Origin: Curvibacter microcysteis
Lineage (GTDB): Bacteria > Pseudomonadota > Gammaproteobacteria > Burkholderiales > Burkholderiaceae_C
Length of the DNA stretch: 64,000 nucleotides
Assembly: GCF_028649455.1 (NCBI RefSeq)
Contig: NZ_JAQSIO010000001.1
Coordinates: forward strand, 372,001-436,000
Direction: 5' to 3'
Position 1 is the first letter of the stretch. Each line of letters opens with the position of its first letter. Shown here piece after piece: positions 1 to 8,761 of this stretch. A program made the translations under genes and the position numbers. The notes under the pieces were generated by a model that did no database searches, had not been told where the DNA came from, and saw only the letters and a program-made list of their open reading frames with translations.

Positions 1-1
1 A

Positions 2-1279
2 CACTCTTCCATCGGAATCCATGGCCTGCACGAGCATGAAGGCGCTCACCAGATCCGCCGCCTGCTGCTGTTGCGCCGCGCCAAGTGGGTGGCCCTGGCC
101 GCCCTGCTGGCCTTGGGGGCGGGTGCCGGCGCAGTGATGTTCGAGCGCGCCGCCCACGCGCGCGAACTCAGCGCCGCCACCCAGACCAACGCCAAGATCC
201 ACGTCTACGTGGTCTCGGCCCGCCCAGGCCGCGGTCAGCAGTCCTTGCAGCTGCCGGGCACGCTGCAGGGCTACATGGAGACGCCGCTGTACGCCCGCGT
301 CAGTGGCTATGTGCAACGCTGGCACAAAGACATTGGCGAGCGCGTGAAGAAGGGGGATTTGCTGGCCGAAATCGCCACCGGCGAGACCGAGCAGCAACTG
401 GCCGAGGCCCGCGCCAACCGCCAGCAAGCCCAGTCCAACCTGCAACTGGCGCGCACCAGCTTTGAACGCTGGCAAGGCCTGCGCCAGCGCGACGCGGTGT
501 CGCAACAAGAGCTGGACGAGCGCCAAAACACCTTGAAGCTGGTGCAGGCCAATGTGGCCGCCACCGAGGCCAATGTGCAGCGCCTGGAGCAGCTGCTGTC
601 CTATGGCCGCATCGTGGCGCCGTTCTCCGGTGTGATCACCAAGCGCAACATCGACGTCGGCAGCCTGGTCGACGCGGGCAACGGCGGCGCGCCCAAGCTG
701 CTGTTCACCCTGTCGCAGGTCGACCCGCTGCGCCTGTACGTGGCGGCCCCGCAAAGCGCGGCGCCGCGCATCAAGGTCGGCAGCGATGCCGTGGTCACCC
801 TGTCCGAGCTGCCGGGCCAGAGCTTCACCGGCAAGGTGGTGCGCACGGCTGGCGCCATCGACCCGGCCACCCGCACCTTGCAGGTTGAAATCAACCTGCC
901 CAACGCTGAAGGCAAGCTGCTGCCGGGCTCTTACGTGCAGGTGGCGCTGCAAACCGCCGCCGCCGACAAGCCCACGCTGACCGTGCCCAACAACGCCTTG
1001 CTGTTCCGCCCCGAAGGCACCCTGGTGGCCACAGTGACCGACGGCAAGGTGCACCTGCAAAAAGTGACGCTGGGCCGCGACCTGGGCGTGCGCATCGAGA
1101 TCCTGAACGGCCTCAAGCCCAGCGACAAACTGATCGTCAACCCGCCGGACTCGCTGGCCGAGGGCGATGCCGTGGAAGCCTCCGACCTGCCCGAGCCCAA
1201 GGCCCCCGAAGGCAAGGGCGGCGGCAGCGACAACAAGCCGGCTGGCGACAAGCCCACCCCGGCCCGGAGCGCATCGTGA
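2..1279 (+). CDS. RND efflux periplasmic adaptor (membrane fusion protein), 5'-partial
   Basis: Periplasmic adaptor of a tripartite RND efflux pump, linking an inner-membrane RND transporter (not in the window) to the outer-membrane channel encoded next. An N-terminal hydrophobic anchor is followed by a lipoyl half-motif (PLYARVSGYVQRW), a coiled-coil hairpin rich in Q, A and E, and a second lipoyl half (IVAPFSGVITKR), then beta-barrel and membrane-proximal domains. A TTG at 71 could serve as start, but the frame is open back to base 2 and reads HSSIGIHGLHEHEG before it, so the true start probably lies off the window and the gene is 5'-partial. The C-terminus is a low-complexity E/K/G/P-rich tail. 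The stop overlaps the next gene by 4 bp, implying translational coupling. Family assignment is firm; the substrate cannot be inferred. Confidence 0.9.
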   Translation, partial: HSSIGIHGLHEHEGAHQIRRLLLLRRAKWVALAALLALGAGAGAVMFERAAHARELSAATQTNAKIHVYVVSARPGRGQQSLQLPGTLQGYMETPLYARVSGYVQRWHKDIGERVKKGDLLAEIATGETEQQLAEARANRQQAQSNLQLARTSFERWQGLRQRDAVSQQELDERQNTLKLVQANVAATEANVQRLEQLLSYGRIVAPFSGVITKRNIDVGSLVDAGNGGAPKLLFTLSQVDPLRLYVAAPQSAAPRIKVGSDAVVTLSELPGQSFTGKVVRTAGAIDPATRTLQVEINLPNAEGKLLPGSYVQVALQTAAADKPTLTVPNNALLFRPEGTLVATVTDGKVHLQKVTLGRDLGVRIEILNGLKPSDKLIVNPPDSLAEGDAVEASDLPEPKAPEGKGGGSDNKPAGDKPTPARSAS

Positions 1280-2757
1280 GCGCGTCCAGCCCCACGCCAC
1301 TGCGCCGCCCGCTCTGGCTGGCGCTGAGCTTGAGCGGCCTGCTGCTGGCGGGCTGTTCGGCCGTGGGCCCCGACTACCAGCGCCCCGCCGTCACCACCCC
1401 GGCCCAATGGCAGACCGAGCCCGGCTGGCAAAGCGGCCAACCGCGCGACACCGAGCCCAAAGGCAGTTGGTGGACGCTGTACGGCGACAGCCAGCTCAAC
1501 GCCTTGATGGACCTCGCCCAGCGCCAGAACAACACCCTGGCCCTGGCCCAGTCGCGGCTGGAACAGGCACGCGCGCAAACCAGCTCGGCCCTGGGCGCGC
1601 TGCTGCCGCGCGTGGGCCTGCAAGGCGGCACCTCCCGCTACCAGACCTCGGCCAACCGGCCGGTGACCAGTTACACCAGCACCAACAGCTCGGTGCAGCA
1701 AAACGACTACAACCTGGCCTTGACGGTCAGCTACGAGGTGGACCTGTCGGGCCGCGTGCGGCGCCAGCTCGAAGGCGCGCGCGCCAGCGAGGCGCAATCG
1801 CAGTCCGACCTGGAGAACACCCGCCTGTTGCTGGGCGCCCAGTTGGCCAGCAGCTACCTGGCCCTGCGCGGCCTGGACGCCGAGATCGAGGTGCTGCAGC
1901 AAACCCTGCGCGCCCAGCGCAAGACGCTGGACTTCGTCAACGCGCGCCACGAGCTGGGCAGCGCTTCCGGCATTGACGTGGGCCAACAGCAAGGCCTGCT
2001 GTCGGGCACCGAAGCCCAGCTGCAGTCGCTCCAGGACACACGCGCCCGCTTCGAGCACGCGCTGGCCACGCTGACGGGCCAGCCCGCGCCCACCTTCCGC
2101 CTGAGCGCCAACAGCCAATTGCCTGTGCCACCCCAGGTGGCCTTGGGCCAGCCCGCCGACCTGCTGGAGCGCCGCCCCGACATCGCCAGCGCCGAGCGCG
2201 CCATGGCCGCCGCCAACGCCCAGATCGGCATTGCCAGCAGCGGCTACTACCCCAGCCTGACCCTGTCCAGCTTGTATGGCGACGACAGCGGCAGCCTGGC
2301 CAAGCTCTTCAGTGGCCCCAGCCTGCTGTGGTCGCTGGGCCTGAGTGCCACACAAACCCTGTTCGATGGCGGCCGCACCACCGCTGCGGTGAACGTGGCC
2401 AAGGCCAGCTACCAGCAAGCCAGTGCCAATTACCGCCAGGCCGTGCTGGTGGCCTTCCAGGAGGTGCAGGACGGGCTGAGCACCCAGGCCGCCTTGCGCC
2501 AGTCCTCGCGCGCCTTGCAGCAGGCCGTGGCCAGCGCTGAAAAAGTGCTGAGCCTGTCGCAGGCCCGCTACCAGGCGGGCGCCTCCAGCCTGCTGGAGGT
2601 GGTGCTGGCCCAGCAAACCCTGCTGGGCTACCAGCGCCAGGAGGTGCAAAACCGCAGCCAGCAGTTGCTGACCTCGGTGCAGCTGGTCAAGGCCTTGGGC
2701 GGCGGCTGGCAGGCCGAGCCCGGCACCGCCCTGGCGACCCAGACCCGCGCGCCCTGA
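1276..2757 (+). CDS. RND efflux outer-membrane lipoprotein (NodT/OprM family)
   Basis: Outer-membrane channel subunit of the tripartite pump whose adaptor is encoded just upstream. The GTG start overlaps the adaptor stop. A lipoprotein signal peptide ends in the lipobox LLLAGC (Cys near residue 26), followed by the family-typical VGPDYQRPAV. Two OEP repeats follow (about residues 60-250 and 270-470) with long helical stretches and the usual PADLLERRPDIASAERAM motif that opens the second repeat. The length of 493 aa is normal. About 137 bp without a gene follow, so this probably ends the operon. The inner-membrane RND pump gene is expected upstream, out of view. Confidence 0.92.
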   Translation: MSASSPTPLRRPLWLALSLSGLLLAGCSAVGPDYQRPAVTTPAQWQTEPGWQSGQPRDTEPKGSWWTLYGDSQLNALMDLAQRQNNTLALAQSRLEQARAQTSSALGALLPRVGLQGGTSRYQTSANRPVTSYTSTNSSVQQNDYNLALTVSYEVDLSGRVRRQLEGARASEAQSQSDLENTRLLLGAQLASSYLALRGLDAEIEVLQQTLRAQRKTLDFVNARHELGSASGIDVGQQQGLLSGTEAQLQSLQDTRARFEHALATLTGQPAPTFRLSANSQLPVPPQVALGQPADLLERRPDIASAERAMAAANAQIGIASSGYYPSLTLSSLYGDDSGSLAKLFSGPSLLWSLGLSATQTLFDGGRTTAAVNVAKASYQQASANYRQAVLVAFQEVQDGLSTQAALRQSSRALQQAVASAEKVLSLSQARYQAGASSLLEVVLAQQTLLGYQRQEVQNRSQQLLTSVQLVKALGGGWQAEPGTALATQTRAP

Positions 2758-2894
2758 AGCCCCAGGCGCCCTGATGCTGCGGCGGGGGCCCAGCGCCGGC
2801 CCTGGCCGGGGGAATCGCGCCGCCTGAACCCGCCAATCGACCGGCCGGGCACAATACCGCTCCTTCTGCTGAACCTCCCTTTCCCGTCCCCGCC

Positions 2895-3332
2895 ATGGCC
2901 CGCCTCCAATTTGAACTGCCCGACCACTACCTGTTCTCCACGGAGATGCAGATCTACATCAGCCATGTGAACCAGGGCGGCCACCTGGACAACGCCCAAC
3001 TGCTGACCTTGGTGTCTGAGGCGCGGGTGCGTTTTTTCCAGTGGCTGGGCTACCGCGAGGCGGGGGTGGAGGGCTTGTCCATCGTGGTGGGCGACATCGT
3101 GGCCCAGTACAAATCCGAGGGTTTTCATGGCGAAACCATGTGCGTGGCCATGCTGCCGCAGGACTTCAACCGCTACGGCTTCGACCTGGTGTTCTGCATG
3201 ACCGAAAAATGCAGTGGCCGCGAGGTGGCCCGCGGCAAGATCGGCGTGGTCTTTGTCGGCAAACAGGACAAAAAGGTCACCCCCGTGCCCGAGGCCTTCC
3301 GCGACCGCCTGGCCGCCGCCGCCGCGGCTTGA
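2895..3332 (+). CDS. Acyl-CoA thioesterase, hotdog fold (YbgC/FadM-like)
   Basis: A 145-aa single hotdog-domain protein of the 4-hydroxybenzoyl-CoA thioesterase type, expected to hydrolyse acyl-CoA thioesters in the cytoplasm. The motif HVNQGGHLDNAQLLTLVSEAR matches the helix-containing active-site segment of the family (its N-x-x-HLDN version of the usual D-x-x-GHVNN), followed by the strands GDIVAQYKSEGFHGE and EVARGKIGVVFV. The ATG at 2895 gives a compact N-terminus. It stands alone between the efflux operon and the arn operon, and nothing in the context points to a specific substrate. Confidence 0.75.
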   Translation: MARLQFELPDHYLFSTEMQIYISHVNQGGHLDNAQLLTLVSEARVRFFQWLGYREAGVEGLSIVVGDIVAQYKSEGFHGETMCVAMLPQDFNRYGFDLVFCMTEKCSGREVARGKIGVVFVGKQDKKVTPVPEAFRDRLAAAAAA

Positions 3333-3373
3333 GGCCGCCTCGAAACCCGCTCGGCCAGCTGGGGCGGCCCGAA

Positions 3374-3379
3374 TATAAT
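3374..3379 (+). promoter_or_regulatory. Candidate -10 element (TATAAT) for the arn operon
   Basis: A consensus TATAAT stands out in a GC-rich intergenic stretch, 121 bp before the arnT start. No good -35 is visible 16-18 bp upstream, which would fit activator-dependent transcription. No PmrA-type CTTAAT repeat was seen upstream. The assignment rests on the hexamer and its position only. Confidence 0.4.
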
Positions 3380-3387
3380 CAGCCGCC

Positions 3388-3463
3388 CCGCCAGCACGGA
3401 CGGGCCCTGGTCCGCCTGGCGGATGCGGTGGCCTGGCGCGCAGCGGCCCCGCCTTCTTTTTTT
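3388..3463 (+). terminator. Structured leader with a possible intrinsic attenuator before arnT
   Basis: The arn leader can form a long stem (CCGCCAG at 3388-3394 with CTGGCGG at 3416-3422, and inside it CGGAC at 3397-3401 with GTCCG at 3410-3414). The strand GGCGG at 3418-3422 could instead pair with CCGCC at 3449-3453, which is followed at once by a pyrimidine run ending in seven T (3457-3463). A second small stem GGCC/GGCC (3430-3433 and 3445-3448) lies within that alternative fold. Mutually exclusive hairpins, one with a U-tract, are what an attenuator looks like. In DNA this GC-rich such pairings also arise by chance. Confidence 0.3.
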
Positions 3464-3500
3464 CACCGAACGGGACCCCCCGCAGCGGACCAGACCCACC

Positions 3501-5171
3501 GTGAATCACACCTCCCCGGCGTCCCTGTTGAACCCCAGCGCATCGCGTCAACGCGGACGGCTCGCGCTGTGGCCGCTGCTGACCGGGCTGGCCTTTGTGG
3601 CCTTGTGGCTGTTCACCCTGGGCAGCCGTGCCCTGATCTCGCCCGACGAGGGTCGCTACGCCATGCTGTCGCTGGCCATGCTGCAAAGCGGCGACTGGAT
3701 CACCCCGCGCCTGAACGGCCTGCTCTATTTTGAAAAGCCCCCCTTGCAGTACTGGGGCGGGGCGCTGTCCATGGCGCTGCTGGGCGTCAGTGACTTCAGT
3801 GCCCGGCTCTGGCCGGGTCTGGCTGGCCTGTTGACCGTGGGCCTGCTGGGCCACACAGCGCACCGCCTGTGGGGGCCGCGCACCGGCGTGCTGGCCTTGC
3901 TGTGCGGCGCGGGCACGGCCTGGATCTTGATCAACAGCCACTTTCTGTCCCTGGACGCGGGTTTGTGCGCGGCGCTGACCCTGGCGCTGTGCGGCTTCTT
4001 GCTGGCCCAGCACGACCAGGCCCAAGGCCAGGCGCGCAGCGGCTGGATGCTGGCCGCCTGGGTCGGGCTGGCCGCTGCCGTGCTGAGCAAGGGCCTGGTC
4101 GGCCTGCTGATCCCGGGCGCCGTGCTGGTGCTGCACAGCCTGTGGCGGCTGGACTTTGCCATCTGGCGCGCCATGCGCTGGGTGGTGGGCCTGGCCTTGT
4201 TTGCCGTGCTCACCGTGCCCTGGTTCTGGGCCGTGTCGGCACGCAACCCCGACTTTGCCTGGTTCTTCTTTGTGCACGAGCACCTGCAGCGCTACCTGAG
4301 CCCTGTGCACAACCGCGAAGGCCCGCTGTGGTACTTCATCCCCTTTTTGCTGCTGGGCTTCATGCCCTGGACCGGCGCCTTGCCCTGGCTCATGCGGGTG
4401 CGGCGCAGCGACTTTGCCGAGGGCTTTTTGCTGGTCTGGGCGCTGTTTGTGATGCTGTTCTTCAGCGCCTCCAGCTCCAAGCTGCCGTCTTACATCCTGC
4501 CCATGTTCCCGGCCCTGGTGCTGCTGTTGGCGCGGCGCCTGGAGCAGGCCTCCTGCCGCGCCCTGAGCTGGCACCTGTTGGTGCCGGTGCTGGCCTGGTC
4601 CGGCGGCTTGGCGGTCTGGCTGCTGGCCGAGCAGTTGGTGGCCAAGGACAGCAGCCCCGCCATTGCGCGCGCCATGCTCAATGGCGTGGGCCTGGCCAGT
4701 GCCCTGTTCCTGCTGGCCAGCGCGGTCGCCTGGTGGCTGCTGCGCCGTCAGCGCAAAGAGGTGGCTGTGGCTGTGCTGGCCCTGGCCAACAGCGTGTGCG
4801 TGCTGATCGGGCTGCAGGCGCACAACGGCTATGGCCTGCAAAAAAGCAGTGCTGAACTGGTGCAGGCCATTCCCCAGGCCCTGGACCCGGCCGTGCCGGT
4901 GTTCTCGCTGCGCAGCTACGACCAAACCCTGCCGTTTTACCTGCGTCGCCCCGTCACCCTGGTGGAGTTTGTGGGCGAGTTCGAATTTGGCCAGGCGCGT
5001 GAGCCCGAGCGCTGGGTCCCCACGCTGGAGGCCTTTGTGCCGCGCTGGCAGGCCGCGCCCCAGGCCGTGGCCTACATGGAGCGGCCCACCCTGGCCGCGA
5101 TTCAAGCGCTGGGCCTGACGCCGCGCATCGTGTTCCAAGACGAGCGCCGCGTGGTGATCGCCAAACCCTGA
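3501..5171 (+). CDS. arnT: ArnT-like glycosyltransferase (GT-C, 4-amino-4-deoxy-L-arabinose transferase)
   Basis: Polytopic inner-membrane transferase expected to move L-Ara4N from undecaprenyl phosphate onto lipid A phosphates at the periplasmic face, giving cationic-peptide and polymyxin resistance. The PMT/GT39 motif SPDEGRYAMLSLAMLQSGDW carries the acidic catalytic residues in the first periplasmic loop, followed by LYFEKPPLQYW. About 11-13 hydrophobic segments follow, with a soluble C-terminal domain from about residue 450. I chose the GTG at 3501 (557 aa, MNHTSPAS...); the open frame extends upstream to 3423, but that would run through the leader hairpins. It heads the arn operon, with arnE-like only 16 bp downstream. 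Assignment as ArnT rather than a generic GT39 enzyme rests on the complete arn set behind it. Confidence 0.85.
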   Translation: MNHTSPASLLNPSASRQRGRLALWPLLTGLAFVALWLFTLGSRALISPDEGRYAMLSLAMLQSGDWITPRLNGLLYFEKPPLQYWGGALSMALLGVSDFSARLWPGLAGLLTVGLLGHTAHRLWGPRTGVLALLCGAGTAWILINSHFLSLDAGLCAALTLALCGFLLAQHDQAQGQARSGWMLAAWVGLAAAVLSKGLVGLLIPGAVLVLHSLWRLDFAIWRAMRWVVGLALFAVLTVPWFWAVSARNPDFAWFFFVHEHLQRYLSPVHNREGPLWYFIPFLLLGFMPWTGALPWLMRVRRSDFAEGFLLVWALFVMLFFSASSSKLPSYILPMFPALVLLLARRLEQASCRALSWHLLVPVLAWSGGLAVWLLAEQLVAKDSSPAIARAMLNGVGLASALFLLASAVAWWLLRRQRKEVAVAVLALANSVCVLIGLQAHNGYGLQKSSAELVQAIPQALDPAVPVFSLRSYDQTLPFYLRRPVTLVEFVGEFEFGQAREPERWVPTLEAFVPRWQAAPQAVAYMERPTLAAIQALGLTPRIVFQDERRVVIAKP

Positions 5172-5187
5172 GGCCCCGCCCCTTCTC

Positions 5188-5556
5188 ATGAAACTCACCG
5201 ACTTCCTGTTTGTCCTCGCCGGCGTGCTGCTCAATGCAGGCGCGCAGCTGCTGCTCAAATCGGGCGCCAACGCGGTCGGCCCCATCCAGGGCCTGGAAGG
5301 CCTGCGCGGCGTGGCCCTGACCCTGGCCTTCCACCCCGGCATCCTGGGCGGGCTGTTTTGCTATGTGCTGAGCGTGGTGCTGTGGATCGTGGCCCTGTCG
5401 CGGGTGGACGTCAGCATCGCCTACCCCATGCTGTCGATTGGCTATGTGGTCAATGCCTTGCTGGCCGCAGCCCTGCTGGGCGAGGCAATTTCCAACCAGC
5501 GCTGGGCCGGCATGGCCGTGATCCTGCTGGGCGTGGCTATCATCGCCCGCAGCTGA
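5188..5556 (+). CDS. ArnE/ArnF-like small multidrug-resistance-family flippase subunit
   Basis: A 122-aa EamA/SMR-type membrane protein with four hydrophobic helices, including the signature stretch VDVSIAYPMLSIGYVVNALL and a final AGMAVILLGVAIIARS. In enterobacteria ArnE and ArnF together flip undecaprenyl-phosphate-L-Ara4N across the inner membrane. Only one such gene is present here, so it would have to act as a homodimer or with a partner encoded elsewhere. It lies 16 bp after arnT and 60 bp before arnB, in the same orientation. Role as flippase is inferred from family and operon position. Confidence 0.8.
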   Translation: MKLTDFLFVLAGVLLNAGAQLLLKSGANAVGPIQGLEGLRGVALTLAFHPGILGGLFCYVLSVVLWIVALSRVDVSIAYPMLSIGYVVNALLAAALLGEAISNQRWAGMAVILLGVAIIARS

Positions 5557-5616
5557 GGCGCTTTATCCACCGCCTGCCCCGCCGCTTTGCCCCCTACTTT
5601 CCAACCGGACCGCACC

Positions 5617-6723
5617 GTGCAGCCTTTTCTGCCCTTCACCCGACCCTCGATTGACGAAGCCACCATCGAAGCCGTGGGCGCCGTGCTGCGCTCGGGCTGG
5701 CTCACCACGGGTCCGCGCTGCCAGGAGCTGGAAGCGGCCTTGTCGGCACGCTTCGGCGGCCGCCCGGTGCGCCTGGCCAGTTCGGCCACGGCCACGCTGG
5801 AGCTGGGCCTGCGCCTGGCCGGTGTCGGCCCGGGCGACGAGGTCATCACCACCCCGCTGACCTGGGTGGCCACCGGCAATGTGATCCTGCAAGTGGGTGC
5901 CACGCCGGTGCTGGTGGACATCGACCCCCTCACCCGCAACATCGACCTGGCCTTGCTCGAAGCCGCCATCACGCCGCGCACCAAGGCCTTGCTGCCCGTG
6001 GACTTGGCCGGCCTGCCGGTGGACCGGGTGCGCCTGTATGAGATCGCCCAGCGCCACCAGCTGCGCGTGATCGAAGACGCAGCCCAGTCCCTGGGCGCGA
6101 CCTGGGCCGGGCAGGAAATCGGCCTGGGCGGCGACCTGGTGTCCTTCAGCTTCCACGCCAACAAGAACATGACCACGGCCGAAGGCGGCTGCCTGGTGAT
6201 GAACAACGAGGACGAGGCCCGCCGCTTTGAGCGCCTGCGCCTGCAAGGCGTGGTGCGCTTCCCCGATGGCAGCGCCGACGTCGAAGAACTGGGCGGCAAG
6301 AGCAACCTCACCGACGTGGCCGCCGCCATCGGCCTGGGCCAGCTCAAGCAGCTCGACGGCTTCAACCAGCGCCGCATCGCACTGGCGCGGCGCTACTTTG
6401 AGCTGATCCCGCGCGACCTGGGCCTGGAACTGCCGCGGGCCGACTTCGACAACAGCAACTGGCACATGTTCCAGCCCCTGCTGCCGCGCGGGGTGGTGCG
6501 GGCTGACTTCATTGCCCGCATGCGCGAGCACGGCATCGGTGTGGGCGTGCACTACCCGGCCATGCACCTGTTCACCCTGTACCGCAAAATGGGCCATTTT
6601 GAAGGCCAGTTCCCGCACGCCGAGGACGTGGGCCAGCGCACCATCACGCTGCCCCTGTTCCCCGCCATGAACGACACTGATGTGGACCGTGTGTGCGCTG
6701 CGCTGCGCGCCGTCCTGTCCTGA
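5617..6723 (+). CDS. arnB: UDP-4-amino-4-deoxy-L-arabinose--oxoglutarate aminotransferase
   Basis: DegT/DnrJ/EryC1-family PLP enzyme that transaminates UDP-4-keto-pentose to UDP-L-Ara4N in the cytoplasm. Visible landmarks, counted from the GTG at 5617 (MQPFLPFTRP), are the substrate-entry segment SGWLTTGP, the cofactor loop VIEDAAQSLGA, and the PLP lysine K183 in SFHANKNMTTAEGG. The length of 368 aa is normal. A TTG at 5587 would add ten residues, and neither start has a strong Shine-Dalgarno. The order arnB-arnC matches enterobacterial arn operons. Confidence 0.9.
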   Translation: MQPFLPFTRPSIDEATIEAVGAVLRSGWLTTGPRCQELEAALSARFGGRPVRLASSATATLELGLRLAGVGPGDEVITTPLTWVATGNVILQVGATPVLVDIDPLTRNIDLALLEAAITPRTKALLPVDLAGLPVDRVRLYEIAQRHQLRVIEDAAQSLGATWAGQEIGLGGDLVSFSFHANKNMTTAEGGCLVMNNEDEARRFERLRLQGVVRFPDGSADVEELGGKSNLTDVAAAIGLGQLKQLDGFNQRRIALARRYFELIPRDLGLELPRADFDNSNWHMFQPLLPRGVVRADFIARMREHGIGVGVHYPAMHLFTLYRKMGHFEGQFPHAEDVGQRTITLPLFPAMNDTDVDRVCAALRAVLS

Positions 6724-6743
6724 ACCCCACCGGTCACCCGCCC

Positions 6744-7739
6744 TTGAACTCCGAGCTCCAACCCTCTTTGTCCCCCCTGGCCCCCTTGCCGGCGCACGAT
6801 CCCGCCGGCCCGGTGCTCAGCGTGGTGATCCCGGTCTACAACGAAGAAGACGGCCTGGCCGCCTTGTTCGACCGCCTCTACCCGGCGCTGGACGCCCTGG
6901 GCCTGCGCTACGAGGTCATCTTCATCAACGACGGCAGCCGCGACCGCTCGCCCGGCATCCTGGCCGAGCAGTTCAAGCGCCGCCCGGACGTGACCCGCGT
7001 GATCCTGTTCAACGGCAACTTCGGCCAGCACCGCGCCATCCTGGCGGGCTTTGCCCACTGCCGGGGCGAGCGCATCGTGACCCTGGACGCCGACCTGCAA
7101 AACCCGCCTGAAGACATCGCCACCCTGCTGGCCAAGATGGACGAGGGCCACGACTACGTGGGCTCGATCCGCCGCATGCGCCAGGACGCGGCCTGGCGGC
7201 GCTGGGCCAGCAAGGCCATGAACGGCCTGCGCGCCAAGCTGACCCGCATCAACATCACCGACCAGGGCTGCATGCTGCGCGCCTACAGCCGTGACATCGT
7301 CTCGCTGATCAACCAGTGCGGCGAGATGAACACCTTCATCCCGGCCCTGGCCTACCAGTTCGCGCGCAACCCCGCCGAGGTGGTGGTCGGCCACGAGGAG
7401 CGTTTTGCCGGCGAGTCCAAGTACTCGCTGTACAGCCTGATCCGGCTCAACTTTGACTTGGTGACCAGCTTTTCGGTCGTGCCCCTGCAGTGGTTCTCAC
7501 TGATGGGCATGGCGATTTCTGCCGGTGCCGGATTGCTGGTGTTACTACTACTGGGCCGTCGCTTGATCCTCGGACCCGAAGAAGGTGGCTTGTTCACCCT
7601 GTTTGCCATTGCCTTCTTCTTGATTGGCCTGGCACTGTTTGGCATCGGCCTGATCGGTGAGTACGTGGGCCGCATCTACAGCGAAGTGCGCCAACGCCCG
7701 CGCTATGTGATCAGCGCGGTGCTGGAGCAAAAAGAGTGA
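6744..7739 (+). CDS. arnC: Undecaprenyl-phosphate 4-deoxy-4-formamido-L-arabinose transferase
   Basis: GT2-family glycosyltransferase that attaches UDP-linked formamido-arabinose to undecaprenyl phosphate on the cytoplasmic membrane face. The N-terminal GT-A domain shows SVVIPVYNEEDGL, INDGSRDRSP and LDADLQNPPED (the DxD-like motif), and two C-terminal transmembrane helices follow (WFSLMGMAISAGAGLLVLLL and FAIAFFLIGLALFGIGLIGE). The start is uncertain: the TTG at 6744 gives MNSELQPS, while a GTG at 6693 would overlap the end of arnB by 31 bp. The stop overlaps the next gene by 4 bp. Confidence 0.88.
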   Translation: MNSELQPSLSPLAPLPAHDPAGPVLSVVIPVYNEEDGLAALFDRLYPALDALGLRYEVIFINDGSRDRSPGILAEQFKRRPDVTRVILFNGNFGQHRAILAGFAHCRGERIVTLDADLQNPPEDIATLLAKMDEGHDYVGSIRRMRQDAAWRRWASKAMNGLRAKLTRINITDQGCMLRAYSRDIVSLINQCGEMNTFIPALAYQFARNPAEVVVGHEERFAGESKYSLYSLIRLNFDLVTSFSVVPLQWFSLMGMAISAGAGLLVLLLLGRRLILGPEEGGLFTLFAIAFFLIGLALFGIGLIGEYVGRIYSEVRQRPRYVISAVLEQKE

Positions 7740-8728
7740 GCCCCACCGTGGCCGCCCCCGCCAGCCAGCGCCGCCCCAGCGCCATCGTGTTCGCGTACCA
7801 CAACGTGGGCGTGCGCCTGCTCAAGGTGCTGCTCGACGGCGGCGTCGACGTGAAGCTGGTGGTGACCCACAGCGACAACCCGAACGAGACCATCTGGTTT
7901 GCCAGCGTGGCCCAGCTCGCGGCCGAACACGGTCTGCCCTGCATCACCCCCGACAGCGCCGACGCGCCCGAACTGCTGGCCCAGGCGCAGCAGGCGGCGC
8001 CGGACTTTGTGTTCTCGTTCTACTACCGCTACATGCTGGGCCAGCCCCTGCTGGACCTGCCGCGCCACGGCGCCTTCAACCTGCATGGCTCGCTGCTGCC
8101 GCGCTACCGGGGCCGCGCCCCGGTGAACTGGGCCGTGGTGCATGGCCAGCGCGAGATCGGCGCCAGCCTGCATGTGATGAACGTCAAGCCCGACCACGGC
8201 GCGCTGATCGACCAGCAGGCCGTGCCCATCCTGAGCAACGACACGGCCCGCGAGGTGTTTGACAAGGTCACGCTGGCCGCCGAGCTGGTGCTGGCGCGCA
8301 GCCTGCCCGGCTTGCTGGACGGCAGCGCACCCCACCACCCGCAACAACACATCGCCGGCCAGTACTTTGGCCGCCGCACACCCGAAGACGGGCGCATTCC
8401 TGCGCACGCCAGCGCCTGGCAAATCCACAACCTGGTGCGCGGCGTGGCCCCGCCGGACTACCCCGGTGCCTTCTTTGAGGCCCAGGGCCGGCGCGTGCAA
8501 ATTGACCGCAGCTTCTGGGCGGGGCCACCGGGCCCGGCCGGCGCGGTGCCGCCGGCCACGCCGGGCGCGGGTCGCTTCCAACTGAGCGTGCAAGGCGCGG
8601 GCCTGGTGATCACCGGCGCCGACGGTCAACCCCTGCCGGTACGCGCCGCGCGCCTGGACGGCGAGCCGCTGGATGCGGCGCGCCTGCAACAGCTTTTTGG
8701 TCCCCAGCCCGTGCTGGTGGCCGACTGA
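7736..8728 (+). CDS. arnA: UDP-4-amino-4-deoxy-L-arabinose formyltransferase (stand-alone ArnA N-terminal domain)
   Basis: Formyl-tetrahydrofolate-dependent enzyme that N-formylates UDP-L-Ara4N. The catalytic Asn and His are visible as N115 and H117 in FNLHGSLLPRYRGRAP, and the Asp of the triad as D153 in KPDHGALIDQ. A C-terminal FMT subdomain follows (WQIHNLVRGVAPPDYPGAF). In E. coli this domain is fused to the decarboxylase; here it is a separate 330-aa protein starting with GTG in a 4-bp overlap with arnC, and the decarboxylase is the next gene after a 33-bp gap. Confidence 0.88.
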   Translation: MSPTVAAPASQRRPSAIVFAYHNVGVRLLKVLLDGGVDVKLVVTHSDNPNETIWFASVAQLAAEHGLPCITPDSADAPELLAQAQQAAPDFVFSFYYRYMLGQPLLDLPRHGAFNLHGSLLPRYRGRAPVNWAVVHGQREIGASLHVMNVKPDHGALIDQQAVPILSNDTAREVFDKVTLAAELVLARSLPGLLDGSAPHHPQQHIAGQYFGRRTPEDGRIPAHASAWQIHNLVRGVAPPDYPGAFFEAQGRRVQIDRSFWAGPPGPAGAVPPATPGAGRFQLSVQGAGLVITGADGQPLPVRAARLDGEPLDAARLQQLFGPQPVLVAD

Positions 8729-8761
8729 TTCAACCCCATTCAACAGATACAGGACCAAACC

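Noticed and set aside
2628-5342. Very long open frame (904 codons) on the minus strand
   Set aside because: It is antisense to arnT and neighbours, rich in Gly, Gln, His and Arg, with no domain; this is a GC-rich shadow frame.
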